From Clostridiaceae bacterium (GTDB lineage Bacteria > Bacillota > Clostridia > Peptostreptococcales > Natronincolaceae), in contig JAFIFG010000031.1 in the NCBI GenBank assembly GCA_020832135.1, positions 1-37,751 of the forward strand: a stretch of 37,751 bases of DNA, read 5' to 3'. Below, one piece after another: positions 9,288 through 18,049 of the stretch (position 1 is its first letter; each line of letters opens with the position of its first letter). Below the pieces are notes generated by a model. That model did not search any database, had not been told where the DNA came from, and worked only from the letters and a program-made list of their open reading frames with translations. Both the position numbers and the translations under genes were made by a program.

Positions 9288-10350
9288 TCTCTTCACTTCC
9301 TAAGCTTTTATAGATCAGCTCCTTAATACCCTCTGTTTTTACACCGTATACCTTCGATTCCTTCTCTACCTCTACTACCGAAGGATCCTTTAAACCATTT
9401 CCAGTAACAACACATACAATAGTTTTATCCTTTTGAAAATAACCTTTTCTACTTAACTTGATAACTCCTGCCACACTGGCGGCAGAGGCTGGTTCTACAA
9501 AAATGCCTTCTTTTGATGCCAATAGCTTTTGAGTTTCTAGTATTTCTTCATCTGTTACTTTATCAATTAAGCCTTTAGACTCATCCCTTGCTGCAGTGGC
9601 CTTTTCCCAACTGGCGGGATTCCCTATTCTAATAGCAGTGGCGATTGTTTCAGGTTCTTGGAAAACCCGATCCTCCACAATAGGTGCTGCACCTTCCGCT
9701 TGAAATCCTAGCATTGTGGGAAGTGCTTTAATTTTACCTGCTTTGTAATAATCGTTAAATCCAGCCCAATAGGCGGATATATTTCCAGCATTCCCCACAG
9801 GGATAGCTAGATAACCTATATCTCCCTCCAATTGGTCACATACTTCATAGGCTCCTGACCTTTGACCTAATAGTCTATTGGGATTTAGGGAGTTTACCAA
9901 GGTTACTCTGCCCTCCTCAGCAATCTCTTTAACAATCCTTAAGGCATCATCAAAGTTTCCCTCCACTGGAATAATCTCAGCCCCATATATAATAGCCTGT
10001 GCCAATTTACCCATGGCAATTTTATTGTTTGGTATCAAAACAAAGCATTTCAATCCTGCTTTTGCTGCATAGGCTGCAGCCGAGGCTGAAGTATTACCTG
10101 TAGATGCACATATAATAGCCTTGCTTCCCTCCTGTACCGCCTTTGTTACCGCCATAGTCATACCTCTGTCTTTAAAGGAACCAGTAGTATTCAATCCTTC
10201 ATATTTTAAATAGAGCTTCAGTCCCCCCAACATCTTTCCAATGTTTTCTGCAGGAATTAAAGGTGTATTTCCCTCATTTAATGTAACAATGTTTTCTCCT
10301 TCTTTTACCCCAAAAAAATCTTTATATGCTGCAATAATTCCATTCCACAT
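9280..10350 (-). CDS. thrC: Threonine synthase
   Basis: PLP enzyme converting O-phosphohomoserine to threonine, 356 residues, the usual length of the short bacterial form. The PLP lysine lies in [14 protein letters not shown]; a phosphate-binding loop [15 protein letters not shown] and the C-terminal [10 protein letters not shown] also fit. The ATG at 10350 lies just after the hom stop (10353-10355), with a GGGGG site seven bases upstream that sits inside the end of hom. The gene overlaps thrB. Cytosolic. Confidence 0.97.
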   Translation of the reverse strand: MWNGIIAAYKDFFGVKEGENIVTLNEGNTPLIPAENIGKMLGGLKLYLKYEGLNTTGSFKDRGMTMAVTKAVQEGSKAIICASTGNTSASAAAYAAKAGLKCFVLIPNNKIAMGKLAQAIIYGAEIIPVEGNFDDALRIVKEIAEEGRVTLVNSLNPNRLLGQRSGAYEVCDQLEGDIGYLAIPVGNAGNISAYWAGFNDYYKAGKIKALPTMLGFQAEGAAPIVEDRVFQEPETIATAIRIGNPASWEKATAARDESKGLIDKVTDEEILETQKLLASKEGIFVEPASAASVAGVIKLSRKGYFQKDKTIVCVVTGNGLKDPSVVEVEKESKVYGVKTEGIKELIYKSLGSEEND

Positions 10351-10352
10351 TT

Positions 10353-11657
10353 TTATGCCCCCATTTCCTTCTCACCATTTTCTACTCTAATGAGATTCCC
10401 AAGCTCTACAACCTCTTCCATAGTATTAATTTCCTCTAAGGCCCTCTGCACCCTAGCTTCAACTGTATAGTGAGTGATGAACACTAAAGATACCGATGGA
10501 TCTCCTTCTCCCTTTTGAATGACAGAGGCTAGACTTACATTGTGTTTGCCAAATAAGGAAGCAATTTTTCCCAGTACACCAGGTCTATCTTTTACTGTTA
10601 ACCGTACATAATACTCACTTTCAGTGTCCCCCATAGGCATAATCCTTTTATTATCTTGAGGAAATAATTGCTTTTCTTCTATCTGTATATTCTCTCTACC
10701 TTTTATAATGGCTATAATATCCCCAACTACAGCACTTCCAGTAGGCAGATCCCCTGCTCCTCTACCATAGAACATTAAATCGTCTACAGCATTTCCTTTT
10801 ACAAATACGGCATTAAAGGAATCATGAACAGATGCCAAAGGGTGAGATTCAGGTACAAAGGTGGGATGCACCCTTAACTCTATAACACCTTCTTTTTCCT
10901 TCGCTATTCCTAAAAGCTTGATAACATAACCCAACTCTGCAGCATATTGGATATCTATAGGTTTAATTTCCGTAACTCCTTCTCTATAAACCTGTTGAAA
11001 TTCAACCTGTTTTCCAAAAGCCAAAGATGCTAATATAGTAAGCTTATGGGCGGCATCATATCCTTCTATATCTGCTGTAGGATCCGCCTCTGCATAGCCC
11101 TTCTCTTGAGCTTCTTTTAAGACCGTATCAAAGTCCACTTTTTGCTTTGTCATTTTTGTTAAAATATAATTTGTTGTTCCATTTAAAATCCCCATAATCT
11201 TTTTAAACTTATTTCCTGCAAGACTTTCCTTAATGGTATTTATTATAGGAATACCTCCAGCAACACTAGCTTCATAATAAACATGAACTCCTTGTTTTTT
11301 TGCCTCTGTTAATATTTCACAACCATGGTTTGCAAGTAAGGCTTTATTTGCAGTAACAACATGCTTTTCATTTTTAATAGCTCTTAATATGTAATCTTTT
11401 GCGGGTTCTATCCCCCCCATTACCTCTACTACAATCTCAATAGCTTCATCCTGTAAAATGTCTTCATAATTTGAAGTAAATAATTCCTTTGGAATGCCAT
11501 CATGTCTTTTTTTATTGACATCCCGCACCAGTATTTTTCCCACTTCTATTTCATAGCCACAATTCCCTACGATCTCATCCTTGTTCATGTGGAGTATATC
11601 CCATACTCCACCACCTACAGTTCCTATACCTAGCAATGCTATTTTAATTTTCTTCAT
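10353..11657 (-). CDS. hom: Homoserine dehydrogenase with C-terminal ACT domain
   Basis: Reduces aspartate semialdehyde to homoserine, the branch point to threonine and methionine. 434 residues: an N-terminal Rossmann fold (IALLGIGTVGGGVWDIL), a central catalytic region with NGTTNYILTKM and the family signature AEADPTADIEGYDAAHKL, and an ACT domain from about 350 (YYVRLTVKDRPGVLGKIASLFGKHNVSLASV). The ACT domain normally gives threonine feedback inhibition. The gene follows the ACT/PheB-like gene by 32 bases and abuts thrC, so it belongs to the same operon. Confidence 0.97.
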   Translation of the reverse strand: MKKIKIALLGIGTVGGGVWDILHMNKDEIVGNCGYEIEVGKILVRDVNKKRHDGIPKELFTSNYEDILQDEAIEIVVEVMGGIEPAKDYILRAIKNEKHVVTANKALLANHGCEILTEAKKQGVHVYYEASVAGGIPIINTIKESLAGNKFKKIMGILNGTTNYILTKMTKQKVDFDTVLKEAQEKGYAEADPTADIEGYDAAHKLTILASLAFGKQVEFQQVYREGVTEIKPIDIQYAAELGYVIKLLGIAKEKEGVIELRVHPTFVPESHPLASVHDSFNAVFVKGNAVDDLMFYGRGAGDLPTGSAVVGDIIAIIKGRENIQIEEKQLFPQDNKRIMPMGDTESEYYVRLTVKDRPGVLGKIASLFGKHNVSLASVIQKGEGDPSVSLVFITHYTVEARVQRALEEINTMEEVVELGNLIRVENGEKEMGA

Positions 11658-11689
11658 TTAAGATTTCTCCTCTCCATGCCATTACTTTT

Positions 11690-12136
11690 TTATTCCTTTG
11701 ACAATATATTTACATTCTTTACACCTTGTATCTGTTGTATATTTTTTAATAATCTTTCTATGTTTATCGTAGCATTCTTTGTTTCTAGGGTTGTAGTCAC
11801 ATTGGCTACACCATGTACGGGAATATTTTGATTTATGGTTAAAATACTGGCATTAGCCTTTGCAATCTCATTTAGAACCTCCGCCAATATTCCGGGTGAG
11901 TGTTCTAGTGTAAGGGCCACCGTAATCATTCTTCCTTTACTCATTTCATAGAAAGGGAATATATAGTCTTTATATTTATAATAAGCACTTCTACTAATGC
12001 CCACCTTTTCCACAGCTTCAAAGATGGTAGTAACTTCTCCTTTTTTTAATAATTCTTTTACTTCTATAGTCTTTAAAAAAACCTCCGGTAAAGCCTCCGT
12101 CTGTACAATATAATAAGTATTGTCCTTAGATTCCAC
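11690..12136 (-). CDS. pheB: ACT domain protein (PheB/UPF0735 type)
   Basis: A 148-residue protein with a short helical, HTH-like N-terminus ([19 protein letters not shown], about 45-65) and a C-terminal ACT domain ([34 protein letters not shown]). It matches the Bacillus PheB/UPF0735 group, commonly found directly upstream of hom. Its role is not settled: historically named as a chorismate mutase partner, it more likely senses an amino acid, here perhaps threonine. Translation starts at GTG 12136, with GGAAGGGTGG seven bases upstream. First gene of the operon. Confidence 0.85.
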   Translation of the reverse strand: MESKDNTYYIVQTEALPEVFLKTIEVKELLKKGEVTTIFEAVEKVGISRSAYYKYKDYIFPFYEMSKGRMITVALTLEHSPGILAEVLNEIAKANASILTINQNIPVHGVANVTTTLETKNATINIERLLKNIQQIQGVKNVNILSKE

Positions 12137-12193
12137 GATTTAACCACCCTTCCTTGTGTGTATATTGAATACAATTGTTTTTATATAGAGTAC

Positions 12194-12222
12194 ATATTAT
12201 CATAAAGTCCTTTTTATTTCAA
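12194..12222 (-). promoter_or_regulatory. Sigma-A promoter of the threonine operon
   Basis: On the minus strand TTGAAA (12222-12217), a 17-base spacer and TAATAT (12199-12194) form a near-consensus promoter, with TG at the extended -10 position. The leader to the GTG start is about 50 bases. No T-box or other riboswitch motif is seen in it. Confidence 0.75.
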
Positions 12223-12297
12223 CTATAATTATAAACTCAGACTTAATTCCACAGTAGTCTTAGTACTACATCAGAGGTTACCTAAATTTGAAAAATA

Positions 12298-12333
12298 AAA
12301 AATAACAGCCAAAACCTGACTGCTATTTTTTAT
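12298..12333 (-). terminator. Intrinsic terminator downstream of the MoaD-like gene
   Basis: AAATAACAG and CTGCTATTT pair, flanked by A-runs on one side and T-runs on the other, so it can act in either direction. On the minus strand it is the first terminator after the small MoaD-like gene. Confidence 0.7.
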
Positions 12334-12348
12334 CCACATTTTGGAGAG

Positions 12349-12389
12349 ATATATTGTGGGTTTATCCCCATTATGCACAATATATTGTG
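12349..12389. repeat. Triple ATATTGTG inverted repeat
   Basis: ATATATTGTG (12349-12358) and CACAATATAT (12376-12385) are perfect 10-base inverted arms with a 17-base loop. The second arm is also half of a perfect 14-base palindrome CACAATATATTGTG (12376-12389). Two alternative hairpins, or a pair of operator-like sites, are therefore possible. It lies between the MoaD-like stop and the terminator. Confidence 0.6.
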
Positions 12390-12397
12390 TAAAACCT

Positions 12398-12604
12398 TTA
12401 ACCTCTACCTTCCGACGGAAATATAGATACGGTATCCTCTTCTGTTAACACCCTATCGAACTCTCCATCCCGTCCATTGATCAATAGAGTTGCCACTTCC
12501 TCTTTAGGAATATTTAGTTGGTCTATAATCATTAGATAACCTATAACAGAGTACAACGTCTCCCTGGGCCATAATGAAACAAAGTCACAATAATCGTTGT
12601 TCAT
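12398..12604 (-). CDS. MoaD/ThiS-like beta-grasp small protein with atypical C-terminus
   Basis: A 68-residue protein. The segment LNIPKEEVATLLINGRDGEFDRVLTEEDTVSIFPSEGRG lines up with the second half of MoaD/ThiS sulfur carriers, where an NG turn is followed by L-x-D-G-D-x-V-x-I-F-P and a terminal GG. Here the tail is EGRG, so the C-terminal residue is glycine but the penultimate one is arginine. The N-terminal half is shorter than usual. An in-frame TAG six codons upstream fixes the ATG at 12604, although its ribosome site is weak. It follows the sigma-54 activator by 46 bases and probably shares its transcript. Beta-grasp proteins like this occur near tungsten or molybdenum enzymes, and a Mo-oxidoreductase is transcribed divergently nearby. 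Could also be a decaying gene. Confidence 0.65.
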   Translation of the reverse strand: MNNDYCDFVSLWPRETLYSVIGYLMIIDQLNIPKEEVATLLINGRDGEFDRVLTEEDTVSIFPSEGRG

Positions 12605-12650
12605 ATTTACAACACTGTGCTATTTCATAACAATGTATTTTATCTTTCAT

Positions 12651-14558
12651 CTATAATTCATAAGCAGTAAAAACTTCTCCTGAATTAAGTTTTATTTTGT
12701 ATTTACCAATTTTTCTATATAGGGTGTTTCTACCTATTCCCAGTATTTCTGCCGCCATGCTGATATTTCCTTCTGTTTTATATAATATTCTTTTTATATG
12801 ATTTTTTTCCATGTCTTCTAGACTCTCTTCCTTTATAGCAACATAAGGAACAGGACTACTGCTGATTTCTTCCACCGGTTCAAAAACATACTGACTCTGT
12901 GCATTAATGGTTTGTTCTATTACGTTTTCTAACTCCCTAATATTGCCTGGCCATGGATGTAGCATCATTTTTTGAATAGTGTTTTCTGTTAGGTGTACTG
13001 GTTTTTTACCTAATTTTAAAGACTTAGTAGTCATAAAATAATCTATTAGCAAAGGAATGTCTTCTTTTCGATCTCTTAGGGACAATAATTTCAAAGGTAA
13101 TACATTGAGACGATAGTAAAGATCTCTTCTAAAGTTACCTTTTTCCACCTCTTCCTTCAAATCCTTATTGGTGGCGGCAATTAACCTAACATCTACTTCG
13201 ATTTGTTTGTTTCCCCCTACTCTAAAAAGCTTACCTTCCTCAATTACTCTCAATAGATTTGCTTGCATATCCATCGGCATTTCCCCAATTTCATCTAAAA
13301 ACAGTGTTCCTCCATCTGCTAATTCAAATTTACCAGGGTGACCTCCTCTTTTAGCACCTGTGAAGGCACCATCTTCATATCCAAACAATTCCGATTCTAT
13401 GAGGTTTCGAGGTAATGCTCCACAATTTATAGCAACAAAAGCCTCTTCCCTTCTACTACTTTCATTATGAATGGATTGAGCAAATACTTCTTTCCCTGTT
13501 CCACTCTCCCCGGTTATTAGAACCGTTGAGGGACTATCGGAAACCTTTCTAGCATAATCCAATACTTTTAAAAACCCTTCACTCTTCCCTATTATTTTCT
13601 CAAAGGTATAGAAAACTTGCTTTCCTGTCATTTTGTTTGCTAGTTTTCTCGCCTTTTTTATTTCCTTTACAGCACATACAATACCCTGTAATTTCTTATT
13701 GTCATCCAATATAGGATATGCACTTAAAATACAATGTATCCTATCTGCTCCCTTCTTTAAAAAGGCCTCTTCTTCTATATAAGTCCCATGTTTTTCTATA
13801 CAGTTTTCAATTCCCTGCCATCCTTCTATTAAATCCCCTACATTTACTCCCACAATATCCTCTTGGGTATAATCTAGCATTTCCGTCGCTGTTTTGTTGA
13901 GAGTCTTTAGATAACCCTTAGGACCTATAGTGAAAATCCCTACTGTAATAGAATCAATAATGGCCTCCATAGATTTTTTAGCCACTATTAATTTATTATT
14001 GGTACGTTTGATTCTAAACATCTGTTCTATGGCATTTACTGCCGCCACCACCATCCCTAATGTATGGGAGTGGACAAGACTATTGTCTCCAGTCAGATTT
14101 AGAGTCCCTATAATATTACCCTCCGTATCCCTAATAGGGGCAGCCGAACATGTCCATCTGTGATATGCTTTTACAAAATGCTCCTCTCCTGAAACCTGTA
14201 CCGGTATCCCCTCTGCCAATGCAGTTCCCATAGCATTAGTCCCTATATGCTCTTCATTCATATATGCTCCTGGAATCATTTCTAAAGCAGAAGAAATTTT
14301 TAGAACCTCCTCATCTCCTACTACATTTAAAATACATCCTTCCCTGTCAGTTAAAATACCAAAGAAACCTGAACCTTTTACAAAATCATAAAGTTGATTC
14401 ATGAAGGGTTCTGTCGTCACAATAAGATCTTTATTTTTCTCGAAACGTCTTTTTAATGTCTCACCCTCTAGTATTTTACTGCTATATATTCTGTCATAAT
14501 TTACTCCTAAATCAATACACCTTCGATGAGACCTCTCGATATAATCTTTTTTTCTCAT
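12651..14558 (-). CDS. Sigma-54-dependent activator (GAF-PAS-AAA+-Fis)
   Basis: An AcoR-like enhancer-binding protein of about 635 residues that drives sigma-54 promoters. N-terminal GAF-type sensor (about 45-190, including NEEHIGTNAMGTALAEGIPVQV and WTCSAAPIRDTEGNIIGTLNLTG); PAS domain (about 200-300); AAA+ module with Walker A GESGTGKE, the sigma-54 contact loop GAFTGA, and Walker B GGTLFLDEIGEMP; C-terminal Fis-type HTH (GNISMAAEILGIGRNTLYRKIGKYK). All motifs needed for an active protein are present. The longest frame starts at 14570, but GGAGG then touches the ATG; the ATG at 14558 is preferred although spacing is long (12). The GAF domain implies a small-molecule inducer. No -24/-12 promoter was found nearby, so its target may lie elsewhere. 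Confidence 0.93.
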   Translation of the reverse strand: MRKKDYIERSHRRCIDLGVNYDRIYSSKILEGETLKRRFEKNKDLIVTTEPFMNQLYDFVKGSGFFGILTDREGCILNVVGDEEVLKISSALEMIPGAYMNEEHIGTNAMGTALAEGIPVQVSGEEHFVKAYHRWTCSAAPIRDTEGNIIGTLNLTGDNSLVHSHTLGMVVAAVNAIEQMFRIKRTNNKLIVAKKSMEAIIDSITVGIFTIGPKGYLKTLNKTATEMLDYTQEDIVGVNVGDLIEGWQGIENCIEKHGTYIEEEAFLKKGADRIHCILSAYPILDDNKKLQGIVCAVKEIKKARKLANKMTGKQVFYTFEKIIGKSEGFLKVLDYARKVSDSPSTVLITGESGTGKEVFAQSIHNESSRREEAFVAINCGALPRNLIESELFGYEDGAFTGAKRGGHPGKFELADGGTLFLDEIGEMPMDMQANLLRVIEEGKLFRVGGNKQIEVDVRLIAATNKDLKEEVEKGNFRRDLYYRLNVLPLKLLSLRDRKEDIPLLIDYFMTTKSLKLGKKPVHLTENTIQKMMLHPWPGNIRELENVIEQTINAQSQYVFEPVEEISSSPVPYVAIKEESLEDMEKNHIKRILYKTEGNISMAAEILGIGRNTLYRKIGKYKIKLNSGEVFTAYEL

Positions 14559-14690
14559 ATCACATATCATCCTCCGTTTCTAGCCCACAATCTTCTTCTT
14601 TAATATATAATTCAATTTATAATGAATTATTCCTGCAATAATAACATGGGATTTATATCCATCTACAGGCCTATTTAAAATGTACATTTC

Positions 14691-14719
14691 TTTTCATTTC
14701 CCTAATAAAAGTATATAAT
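14691..14719 (+). promoter_or_regulatory. Sigma-A promoter of the molybdopterin oxidoreductase
   Basis: TTTTCA (14691-14696), a 17-base spacer and a perfect TATAAT (14714-14719), about 35 bases before the ATG. Its presence argues that this gene is not itself sigma-54 dependent. Confidence 0.6.
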
Positions 14720-14754
14720 AATTTTAATAAAATAGAGGAAGGGAATGAAGGCTA

Positions 14755-16710
14755 ATGACTAAAATAAAGACGGCTTGTCCTATGGATTGCTTTGACGTAT
14801 GTTCTATTGATATGGTGGTAGAACAAGACAAGATCATGGATATCAAAGGAGATATAGAGGATCCTATCACAAGGGGTTTTATGTGTAAAAAGGGACTGCA
14901 GCTTATAGATAGGCTTCGTCATCCTCATAGGCTAACAGCTCCTATGAAAAAGGTGAAGAACAAATGGATAGAAATAAGTTGGAGTACAGCTATAGAGGAA
15001 ATAGGTCAACAACTTCTAAAAATTAAGGACAGTTCCGGTACAGAATCTATCATACACTATAGCGAATCTGGACACGGAGGCTTAGTAAAAAATATTGATA
15101 CTGCTTTTTTCAATGCCTATGGCACTATTACTGTCCCCCAAGGTAGTCTTTGCTGGGGTGCTGGAATAGGAGCTCAAACCATGGATTTTGGTGATGTACT
15201 AGGACACGACCCTTTAGATTATCTTCATGCTAAGGTTATTATCATATGGGGTAGAAACCCCGCCTATACCAATGCTCATATGATCCCTATTTTAAAAGAA
15301 GCCCAATCTAATGGAGCTAAAATAGTGCTTATAGACCCCGTGAAGACGGCTACTGCAGCAATAGCTGATTACTACTATCAAACAAATCCCGAGTCAGATG
15401 GTATGTTAGCTATGGCTATGGCCAAGATTATTTTAGAAGAAAAGAAACATCATAAGGACTTTGTTCAAAGCTTCTGCAATAACTTTGAAGCCTATGCAGC
15501 TTCTCTTGAGGCTATGGATTTAGAAGAACTCATTGCTAGAACTGGTCTTTCTAAGGAAAATATCTATCAACTAACCAAGCTATATGCTGATAATAGTCCT
15601 TCCACCATTATTTTAGGCTATGGATTGCAGCGTTATAAAAGTGGTGGGAAAAACATTCGTCTTATCGATGCCCTCGGTGCCTTAACCGGCAATATCGGTG
15701 TTTCCGGTGGAGGAGTAAATTATGCCAACAAATATATCTCCTCCTTTGTCGATAGAGAATACGTTAGCAACAACCAAGGTAGAGCACATAGAACCTTTAA
15801 ACGACCCCTATTCCATCAATATGTTCTAGAGGAACAAAAAGATGAAGTAAAGGGAATTGTAGTGACAAAAAGCAATCTCGTACTACAGCAACCTAATACA
15901 AAGAAAACAATGGAAGCCTTCAAGTCTATTCCCTTTAAGGTGGTAATAGATTTGTTTATGACGGACACTGCACAGCTGGCTGATTACGTTCTTCCTTGTA
16001 CCCATATTTACGAGGAAGAGGATTTTATGTTTTCCTCTATGTGGCATAACTATTTCACCTATACAGAAAAAGCAATAAATCCTCCTAAAAATGTAAAAAA
16101 TGAATTTGAGATTTTTAACCTACTGGCTGATTACATAGGCTTGAAGGATTTTACCAACAATTATAATAACCCTCAACAGTATTTAGACAAAGCTTTAAAG
16201 CCATTGTTAAACAAATTAAATTGTAGTTTAGAGGATCTTAAGGGCAAAAGACAAAAACTAGAGGGCAACGATATACCTTGGGCTAATAAAGTTTTTGCTA
16301 CACCCTCTAAAAAGTTTGAATTCATTGTTCCAAATCTTCATGACTTCAATTTAGTAGATCAAGAGGATGAAACATATCCCTTGCAGTTTTTAACTCTACA
16401 TCCTAAAAATTCTCTTCACTCCCAGCATTTTATGGATGTGGATGCAGGTGAACTTCCTGAAATATTTGCAAATGAAAACACTCTAAGGAATTGGAGAGTA
16501 GAAGAAAGCCAAAGAGTAGTGCTGGTCTCTGCCTTTGGCAAGCTTCATGTCACCGTCAAGATAGATAACGGTGTAAAGGATAATGTCGTTATAGCCTATG
16601 AAGGATGGTGGTTAAAAAACCAAGGAGTTAACAACCTTACACCCTCTGGCATCTCTGATATAGGGGATCAAGCTATTTATAATAATTGTAGATGTAGGCT
16701 AGAGGTATAA
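14755..16710 (+). CDS. Molybdopterin oxidoreductase, DMSO-reductase family, cytosolic
   Basis: A 651-residue bis-MGD enzyme of the COG0243 type. The N-terminal CPMDCFDVC (Cys8, 12, 16) with Cys44 makes the [4Fe-4S] site. The central domain has the cofactor-binding stretches IIWGRNPAYTNAHMIPIL and ILGYGLQRYKSGG, and the C-terminal molybdopterin-dinucleotide domain ends the chain (LTLHPKNSLHSQHF onward). PQGSLCWGAG puts Cys133 where the molybdenum or tungsten ligand is expected. No twin-arginine signal is seen, so it is cytosolic. No partner subunit (Fe-S or membrane anchor) is adjacent, so electron partner and substrate are unknown. It is divergent from a sigma-54 activator and a MoaD-like gene. 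Start: ATG 14755, preceded by GAGGAAGGG and GAAGG. Confidence 0.88.
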   Translation: MTKIKTACPMDCFDVCSIDMVVEQDKIMDIKGDIEDPITRGFMCKKGLQLIDRLRHPHRLTAPMKKVKNKWIEISWSTAIEEIGQQLLKIKDSSGTESIIHYSESGHGGLVKNIDTAFFNAYGTITVPQGSLCWGAGIGAQTMDFGDVLGHDPLDYLHAKVIIIWGRNPAYTNAHMIPILKEAQSNGAKIVLIDPVKTATAAIADYYYQTNPESDGMLAMAMAKIILEEKKHHKDFVQSFCNNFEAYAASLEAMDLEELIARTGLSKENIYQLTKLYADNSPSTIILGYGLQRYKSGGKNIRLIDALGALTGNIGVSGGGVNYANKYISSFVDREYVSNNQGRAHRTFKRPLFHQYVLEEQKDEVKGIVVTKSNLVLQQPNTKKTMEAFKSIPFKVVIDLFMTDTAQLADYVLPCTHIYEEEDFMFSSMWHNYFTYTEKAINPPKNVKNEFEIFNLLADYIGLKDFTNNYNNPQQYLDKALKPLLNKLNCSLEDLKGKRQKLEGNDIPWANKVFATPSKKFEFIVPNLHDFNLVDQEDETYPLQFLTLHPKNSLHSQHFMDVDAGELPEIFANENTLRNWRVEESQRVVLVSAFGKLHVTVKIDNGVKDNVVIAYEGWWLKNQGVNNLTPSGISDIGDQAIYNNCRCRLEV

Positions 16711-16770
16711 ACTACCCCCACTTATAGAAATTAGCATCTTGTTGACAATTTACGTTAAAAAGAAAAAGGA

Positions 16771-16805
16771 AGGCACAATAAAGATAAGAAATCTATATTG
16801 TGCCT
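16771..16805 (-). terminator. Terminator between the Mo-oxidoreductase and lrgB
   Basis: AGGCACAATA (16771-16780) and TATTGTGCCT (16796-16805) pair. On the minus strand the stem is followed by a T-rich tract, suiting the end of lrgB; on the plus strand the T-rich stretch is weaker but may also serve the oxidoreductase. Confidence 0.7.
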
Positions 16806-16849
16806 TTATGCCTTTGGTTTATATTTTTTACTTTGAAAATTATTAGGTA

Positions 16850-17536
16850 CTACAACATATTAATTAATATAGGTGCAAGGATTACCGTTATGAGCCCCGC
16901 CACACCTATAGCAAGACTGCTCATAGCCCCTTGTGTTTCTCCTAATTCCATTGCCTTTGTAGTTCCCAGAGCATGAGATGCAGTGCCTATAGCTATACCT
17001 ACTGCAACCTCATCTTTGATTTTAAATATTTTGCAAACACCAGGACCTATTACTGCCCCTAAGATTCCTGTTAATACAATAGCGCCTACTGTAATAGCAG
17101 GTATTCCTCCAATTTGTCTAGATATTTCTACACCTATGGGGGTAGTTACAGACTTAGGAACAAGAGAAATTGCCACAGCATCATTAATGCCAAATATATT
17201 GGTTAATACAATGACACTTACAATGGCAGTAATAGACCCTACAATAATTCCCGCGATAATCGGAACAAAGTTTTTCTTTAAAAGGGAGATCTGCTTATAT
17301 AGAGGTACAGCTAATATTACTGTAGCTGGCCCTAAGAAAAAGAGAATCAGATTTCCACCTTGATTATAATATGCCATATCAATATTGAAGATGGTTAAAA
17401 CTGCTACAACACCCACAATACTTATTAACAATGGATTTAATAGAGTAATCTTTGTTTTTTTGTATATGGCAAGACCTATTTCAAAAAAGAATATAGATAT
17501 AATTAGTCCAAAATAAGGTGTATCTAGAATGTCCAT
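16850..17536 (-). CDS. lrgB: LrgB/CidB family membrane protein
   Basis: A 228-residue polytopic membrane protein starting MDILDTPYFGLIISIFFFEIG. Conserved LrgB features include LVPKSVTTPIGVEIS, the glycine-rich VGAIVLTGILGAVIGP and GIAIGTASHALGTTKAMELGE. LrgA/LrgB pairs were described as holin/antiholin-like modulators of autolysis; in Bacillus a homologous pair (PftAB) is a pyruvate transporter. A longer open frame exists upstream, but the ATG at 17536 overlaps the lrgA stop as TAATG with GGAG upstream, so coupled translation from here is convincing. Confidence 0.93.
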   Translation of the reverse strand: MDILDTPYFGLIISIFFFEIGLAIYKKTKITLLNPLLISIVGVVAVLTIFNIDMAYYNQGGNLILFFLGPATVILAVPLYKQISLLKKNFVPIIAGIIVGSITAIVSVIVLTNIFGINDAVAISLVPKSVTTPIGVEISRQIGGIPAITVGAIVLTGILGAVIGPGVCKIFKIKDEVAVGIAIGTASHALGTTKAMELGETQGAMSSLAIGVAGLITVILAPILINML

Positions 17537-17886
17537 TATACTGACTCCTTTTTCTTTAAAAGTTGTATAGTAATTCCAGTAGTTACTATTACTAAAATAG
17601 TAGATATAATAATGACCGTTACTATTGGAATCCATTGCCCTCTAATTGCATCTACATTATTCAGTATCCCCACACCTGCTGGTATAAAGAAGAAGGCTAA
17701 GTGATCTAATAAAAATTTCGTTACCTTATCAATCATTTCTAGCTTTATTACTCCTGTTAAAAGTAAAGTTAACAGTAAAATCATACCCAAAACATTTCCT
17801 GGTATAGAAATATTTAATAGACGATTTAAAAACTCTCCACTTAAACAAACAGCTAAAACAATTAAAAACTGTCTCAAAATAAGCAA
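17536..17886 (-). CDS. lrgA: LrgA/CidA family membrane protein
   Basis: A 116-residue protein with four membrane helices; LSGEFLNRLLNISIPGNVLGMILLLTLLL is the typical LrgA/CidA segment, and FLLDHLAFFFIPAGVGIL is conserved too. It starts at TTG 17886 with GGGGG seven bases upstream. It pairs with LrgB through a one-base overlap. No LytSR two-component system is visible in the window, so control by pyruvate or membrane state, known in other species, cannot be confirmed here. Confidence 0.92.
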   Translation of the reverse strand: MLILRQFLIVLAVCLSGEFLNRLLNISIPGNVLGMILLLTLLLTGVIKLEMIDKVTKFLLDHLAFFFIPAGVGILNNVDAIRGQWIPIVTVIIISTILVIVTTGITIQLLKKKESV

Positions 17887-17924
17887 TTTTTTTCCCCCTC
17901 AAAATTAAATAATTTTCATTTTAT

Positions 17925-17953
17925 ATTATACTATTTTAATTATAATAATGTAA
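17925..17953 (-). promoter_or_regulatory. Sigma-A promoter of lrgAB
   Basis: Minus strand TTACAT (17953-17948), a 17-base spacer and a perfect TATAAT (17930-17925), about 40 bases upstream of the lrgA TTG. Confidence 0.7.
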
Positions 17954-17961
17954 AATTACCC

Positions 17962-17991
17962 TTGCCAGATATTTTTTTATTTTCCTATAAA
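17962..17991 (+). promoter_or_regulatory. Sigma-A promoter of the small gene at 18050
   Basis: TTGCCA (17962-17967), an 18-base spacer and TATAAA (17986-17991). It is back to back with the lrgAB promoter. Confidence 0.6.
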
Positions 17992-17993
17992 TA

Positions 17994-18034
17994 CAAATCA
18001 TATTAATGTTCCTTATAACAAAAAATATGATTTG
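17994..18034 (+). repeat. Leader hairpin directly before a ribosome site
   Basis: CAAATCATAT (17994-18003) and ATATGATTTG (18025-18034) are perfect 10-base inverted arms. The right arm ends exactly where the AAAGGAG ribosome site (18035-18041) begins, and the left arm is near the predicted transcript 5' end. It could stabilise the mRNA or affect translation. Confidence 0.6.
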
Positions 18035-18049
18035 AAAGGAGTGATAAAT

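Noticed and set aside
12137-12300. T-box or threonine attenuator before the threonine operon
   Set aside because: No GGTGGNACCGCG-like antiterminator or T-run hairpin lies between the promoter and the first gene; the leader is only about 50 bases.
14571-14754. Sigma-54 (-24/-12) promoter in the divergent gap
   Set aside because: No TGGC-N8-TGC type element found on either strand; a sigma-A-like promoter is present instead.
17536-17635. N-terminal extension of LrgB starting MDSNSNGHYY
   Set aside because: It overlaps lrgA in another frame and is low-complexity; the TAATG coupling sets the start at 17536.
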